Origin: Acidobacteriaceae bacterium
GTDB lineage: Bacteria > Acidobacteriota > Terriglobia > Terriglobales > Acidobacteriaceae
NCBI GenBank assembly: GCA_025462805.1
Contig: JAOAPJ010000169.1
Coordinates: 1-7,226, forward strand
Direction of reading: 5' to 3'
DNA: 7,226 nt
Each line of letters opens with the position of its first letter. Within the stretch, counting starts at the first letter, position 1. Below, piece by piece: positions 6,385-7,226 of this stretch. Both the position numbers and the translations under genes were made by a program. The notes beneath the pieces are model-generated. The model was not told the DNA's origin and made no database searches. It saw only the letters and a program-made list of their open reading frames with translations.

Positions 6385-6409
6385 GGAACCAGCCAGACAC
6401 GGCGGTTCC
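6385..6409. repeat. Inverted repeat upstream of the sugar kinase
   Basis: GGAACC (6385-6390) and GGTTCC (6404-6409) form a 6-bp inverted repeat with a 13-nt centre, ending 33 bp before the TAAAAT -10 candidate of the kinase. Three copies of GCCAG lie in and around it (6368, 6378, 6392). It could be an operator, but the arms are short and chance is possible. Confidence 0.25.
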
Positions 6410-6442
6410 CGGCGCAAAGTCGCTTCAGCAGGGCCGACGCCC

Positions 6443-6448
6443 TAAAAT
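6443..6448 (+). promoter_or_regulatory. Candidate -10 element for a leaderless kinase transcript
   Basis: TAAAAT matches the -10 consensus at 5 of 6 positions and ends 6 nt before the ATG at 6455, so transcription would begin at or beside the start codon. The stretch between has no Shine-Dalgarno. No good -35 is visible at 17 nt (TCGCTT). The spacing is the same as at lysR. Confidence 0.4.
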
Positions 6449-6454
6449 CACCAC

Positions 6455-7226
6455 ATGACGCAGTCGCTGAAGGTTGACGTCGTGGGCGTGGGATTGAACG
6501 CCACCGACACCATCATCCACATCTCTGAGTTCCCGCAATGCGGTTCCAAGGTCGAATACGAGACGGAGATCGTCAGCCCCGGCGGCCAGGTCGCGTCCAC
6601 CGTCGTGGCCTGCCAGACCTGGGGCCTCACCACCCGCTATGTCGGCAAGCTCGGTGACGATGCGGCAGCGAAACTGCACGCCCAGGAGTTTCTCCGCACC
6701 GGCGTCGAAGCCCAGCTCATCCATGTTCCCGGCGCCCATAGCGCGCGATCGCTCATCCTCGTCGACGCTTACGGCGAGCGCACCGTCCTGTGCCGCCGCG
6801 ACGAGCGCGTGACGCTCCAGCCCGAAGAGCTCCAGCGCGAGTGGATCGTCAACGCCCGCGCCCTCCACGTCGATGGCCATGACACCGCCGCGGCCACCCT
6901 GGCCGCCCGCTGGGCCCGCGCCGCCCGCGTCCCCGTCATTGCCGATCTGGATGAGACCTATCCCGGCGTGGATGCGCTCATCGAGAACGTCGACTATCTC
7001 ATCGTCAGCCGCGACCTCCCCCGCCGTCTTACCGGCGAGGCGAACCTCACATTGGCCCTGCAACAGCTCGAGCGCCGCTACGGGTGCTCGCTCACCGCTG
7101 CCACCCTCGGGGCAGATGGCGTTCTCGCCTGGGACGGAGAGCATCTTCACCACGCCCCCGCCTACCGCGTCCGCGCCGTCGACACCACCGGCGCCGGCGA
7201 CATCTTCCACGCCGGCTTCATCTACG
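6455..7226 (+). CDS. PfkB-family carbohydrate kinase (3' truncated by window end)
   Basis: 257 codons are visible, running off the window; family members are usually about 290-320 residues, so only the last helices are missing. The N-terminus 'VDVVGVGLNATDTIIHISEFP' in outline (7-27) is the first ribokinase-like strand and substrate region. 'SPGGQVASTVVACQTWGL' (41-58) is PfkB signature 1 with its Gly-Gly hinge (43-44), and 'YVGKLGDD' (62-69) follows as in ribokinases. 'DTTGAGDIFHAGF' (243-255) is PfkB signature 2, holding the anion hole and the catalytic base D249. The enzyme transfers phosphate from ATP to a sugar or sugar-like alcohol; the sugar cannot be told. ATG 6455 is chosen because it directly precedes the first strand, although no Shine-Dalgarno is present. 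It is divergent from the secreted HExxE gene across a 419-bp gap, and any operon partners would lie beyond the window. Confidence 0.92.
   Translation, partial: MTQSLKVDVVGVGLNATDTIIHISEFPQCGSKVEYETEIVSPGGQVASTVVACQTWGLTTRYVGKLGDDAAAKLHAQEFLRTGVEAQLIHVPGAHSARSLILVDAYGERTVLCRRDERVTLQPEELQREWIVNARALHVDGHDTAAATLAARWARAARVPVIADLDETYPGVDALIENVDYLIVSRDLPRRLTGEANLTLALQQLERRYGCSLTAATLGADGVLAWDGEHLHHAPAYRVRAVDTTGAGDIFHAGFIY

Larger units (their letters stand above)
6036..6454. other. 419-bp divergent intergenic region, lower GC, no convincing gene
   Basis: The gap separates the secreted HExxE gene (minus) from the sugar kinase (plus). GC drops clearly: 31/60 at 6181-6240 and 32/60 at 6241-6300, against 46/60 at 1381-1440 inside the esterase. 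Perfect TTGACA hexamers occur on the plus strand at 6190-6195 and on the minus strand at 6133-6128, but neither has a good -10 at 16-18 nt. A 5-bp hairpin (TTGCC-CGCT-GGCAA) lies at 6107-6120. A 102-codon GTG-started frame (6060-6368) resembles no family I know and has no coding signature. The region most likely holds promoters and regulatory sites; a small RNA cannot be excluded. Confidence 0.6.

Noticed and set aside
6425..7210. 261-codon minus-strand frame opposite the kinase
   Set aside because: The plus strand here encodes both PfkB signatures in order, so the minus frame is a shadow.

Overview
The window looks like chromosomal DNA from a GC-rich member of the Acidobacteriota, most likely class Terriglobia (Edaphobacter/Granulicella/Terriglobus-like). 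This is inferred from recognisable protein types: the secreted Ig-like C-terminal tail, the secreted RbsD/FucU-like protein, the esterase with a 'GVPxGKVxEFT' leader and the PfkB kinase with a 'GLNATDT' N-terminus. It is a judgement from sequence style, not a database match. No rRNA, tRNA, CRISPR array, insertion sequence or phage gene is visible.

Layout. (1) 1-201, plus: the end of a truncated secreted or surface protein, closed by a strong intrinsic terminator (227-269). (2) 358-1849, plus: a two-gene unit, a VOC/glyoxalase-fold protein followed 13 nt later by a secreted alpha/beta-hydrolase esterase. (3) 3938-1874, minus: a probable three-gene operon, a SnoaL-like (SgcJ/EcaC-type) protein, then a zinc-independent MDR quinone/alcohol oxidoreductase, then an exported RbsD/FucU-like protein. 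(4) 4056-5024, plus: a LysR-type regulator divergent from that operon. The 117-bp gap between them carries a T-N11-A dyad, a 14-bp palindrome and an exact 8-bp direct repeat spaced 31 bp. (5) A long, probably bidirectional hairpin terminator (5045-5079) separates lysR from the convergent gene 6035-5106 (minus), a secreted HExxE protein resembling the EXORDIUM/PHI-1 family. (6) 6036-6454: a 419-bp gap of visibly lower GC between divergent genes, with no convincing gene. (7) 6455-7226, plus: a PfkB-family sugar kinase cut by the window end just after its catalytic GAGD motif.

How the genes relate. The clearest functional unit is the LysR regulator with the divergent SnoaL-like/MDR/RbsD-like operon. 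LysR proteins next to MDR oxidoreductases often control redox or detoxification genes, and the operator-like repeats fit that arrangement. The inducer and substrates cannot be read from the sequence. The sugar-related proteins (exported RbsD/FucU-like protein, PfkB kinase) are in separate transcription units and no shared pathway is shown.

The most notable signals are the compact lysR control region; two genes (lysR and the PfkB kinase) whose -10-like hexamers end exactly 6 nt before the start codon with no Shine-Dalgarno sequence, suggesting leaderless mRNAs; the signal peptide on an RbsD/FucU-like protein that keeps most signature residues; and the bacterial EXORDIUM-like zincin candidate. 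No wholly new multi-gene system is evident.
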